Origin: Candidatus Gastranaerophilales bacterium
GTDB taxonomy: Bacteria; Cyanobacteriota; Vampirovibrionia; Gastranaerophilales; Gastranaerophilaceae
Length of the DNA stretch: 6,045 nucleotides
Direction: 5' to 3'
Assembly (NCBI GenBank): GCA_021199975.1
Contig: JAJQHF010000109.1
Coordinates: 1 to 6,045, forward strand
The position numbers and the translations under genes were made by a program. Positions 5,840-6,045 of the stretch are shown piece by piece; position 1 is the stretch's first letter; each line of letters opens with the position of its first letter. The notes beneath the pieces are model-generated. The model had not been told where the DNA came from. It ran no database searches and saw only the letters and a program-made list of their open reading frames with translations.

Positions 5840-6045
5840 CCGCTATTTGAGCTTGTTCAGGGGTATTGACCTCAGAAATCATCTTTCCCGCATATTTCAT
5901 AAAATCAGGATTGTCAAACAATCTTTCATCTGATAAGATTTTATCAATCATATCACATTTTGTTTGAGCTTGTTCAGGGGTTTTTGTGTTTATGACTATA
6001 TTTGCTGATTCTTCCATAAAATCAGGATTATCAAACAATCTTTCA
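5781..6045 (-). pseudogene. N-terminal side of the same repeat protein, cut by the window edge and ended by an in-frame stop
   Basis: The frame is open from the right edge of the window to a TAA at 5781-5783, giving at least 87 codons of repeats and no start codon. It contains two complete repeat copies and the first 14 residues of a third (DERLFNNPHFMKES), then the stop. After the stop, the same frame resumes the repeat in register (NIF...PEQAH...DLINKI) and leads into the HD-domain protein. The spacing between the conserved KE and PE residues equals that of other copies (10 residues), so a substitution and not an indel caused the break. A TTG at 6036-6038 could be read as a start but is again a repeat Leu codon. 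Most likely this is the 5' portion of one gene broken by a nonsense mutation; a sequence error or stop readthrough would leave it intact. Confidence 0.6.

Larger units (their letters stand above)
4821..6045 (-). repeat. Tandem array of eleven 34-41 residue protein-coding repeats
   Basis: Reading on the minus strand from the right edge, the copies occupy 5931-6045 (39 residues, first base cut off), 5826-5930 (35), 5709-5825 (39, contains the stop), 5607-5708 (34), 5493-5606 (38), 5388-5492 (35), 5283-5387 (35), 5160-5282 (41), 5043-5159 (39), 4938-5042 (35) and 4821-4937 (39). The core reads DERLFNNPDFMKEAG, then IVS, a TPEQAQ turn and a second helix ending DKILS. Long copies differ from short ones by about four residues (KCDL or KCNL) inserted after AQ-I/V, equal to one helical turn. 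The last copy degenerates into IYLND. Pro at the start of each predicted helix and the regular hydrophobic pattern suggest a helical-hairpin solenoid, a common binding scaffold; this is inference. The array continues beyond the window. Confidence 0.92.

Noticed and set aside
4821..6045. Regular repetition suggestive of a CRISPR array.
   Set aside because: The period is about 102-123 bp, units are diverged and all are in one protein reading frame; there are no identical short repeats with unique spacers.

Overview
The window is AT-rich bacterial DNA from an organism with short intergenic gaps. It holds two parts. The left part is a plus-strand histidine biosynthesis cluster (82-2562). The right part, about 3.45 kb, is a minus-strand reading frame of very different character (2592-6045): a large repeat protein with an HD phosphohydrolase-like domain. 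The base composition, the his gene style and the leader-less tandem ~35/39-residue repeats bring to mind uncultured gut lineages such as the Vampirovibrionia/Gastranaerophilales (non-photosynthetic relatives of Cyanobacteria). That is an impression from memory, not something the sequence proves; a low-GC Firmicute is not excluded.

Left region. A probable -10 box (3-8) and a structured leader (17-74) precede hisA-hisI-hisE, here fused into one 408-residue protein. Its three domains would carry out three consecutive steps of histidine synthesis: phosphoribosyl-ATP pyrophosphohydrolase (HisE), phosphoribosyl-AMP cyclohydrolase (HisI) and ProFAR isomerase (HisA). hisD (histidinol dehydrogenase, the last enzyme of the pathway) follows after 9 bp and is almost certainly cotranscribed. 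All key residues are present in each domain, so both genes look functional. In the leader, two alternative pairings are possible, and one of them would bury the Shine-Dalgarno sequence.

Right region. The minus-strand frame converges on hisD, with 29 bp between the stop codons and no convincing intrinsic terminator. Read from the right edge, it starts inside a tandem repeat array that continues beyond the window. It runs through eleven repeat copies, then a middle region I do not recognise, then an HD domain (H587, H619-D620, D706 of the 1045-residue fragment), then a C-terminal domain of about 260 residues that I cannot assign. The third visible repeat is broken by an in-frame TAA at 5781-5783. 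No length change accompanies it, and the reading frame continues on both sides. The gene is therefore either a nonsense-interrupted pseudogene, a readthrough or split gene, or carries a sequence error. The real start codon is outside the window.

The two parts show no functional link. The most notable items are the HisA-HisI-HisE fusion, the possible SD-sequestering leader, the interrupted repeat/HD protein and its unidentified C-terminal domain.
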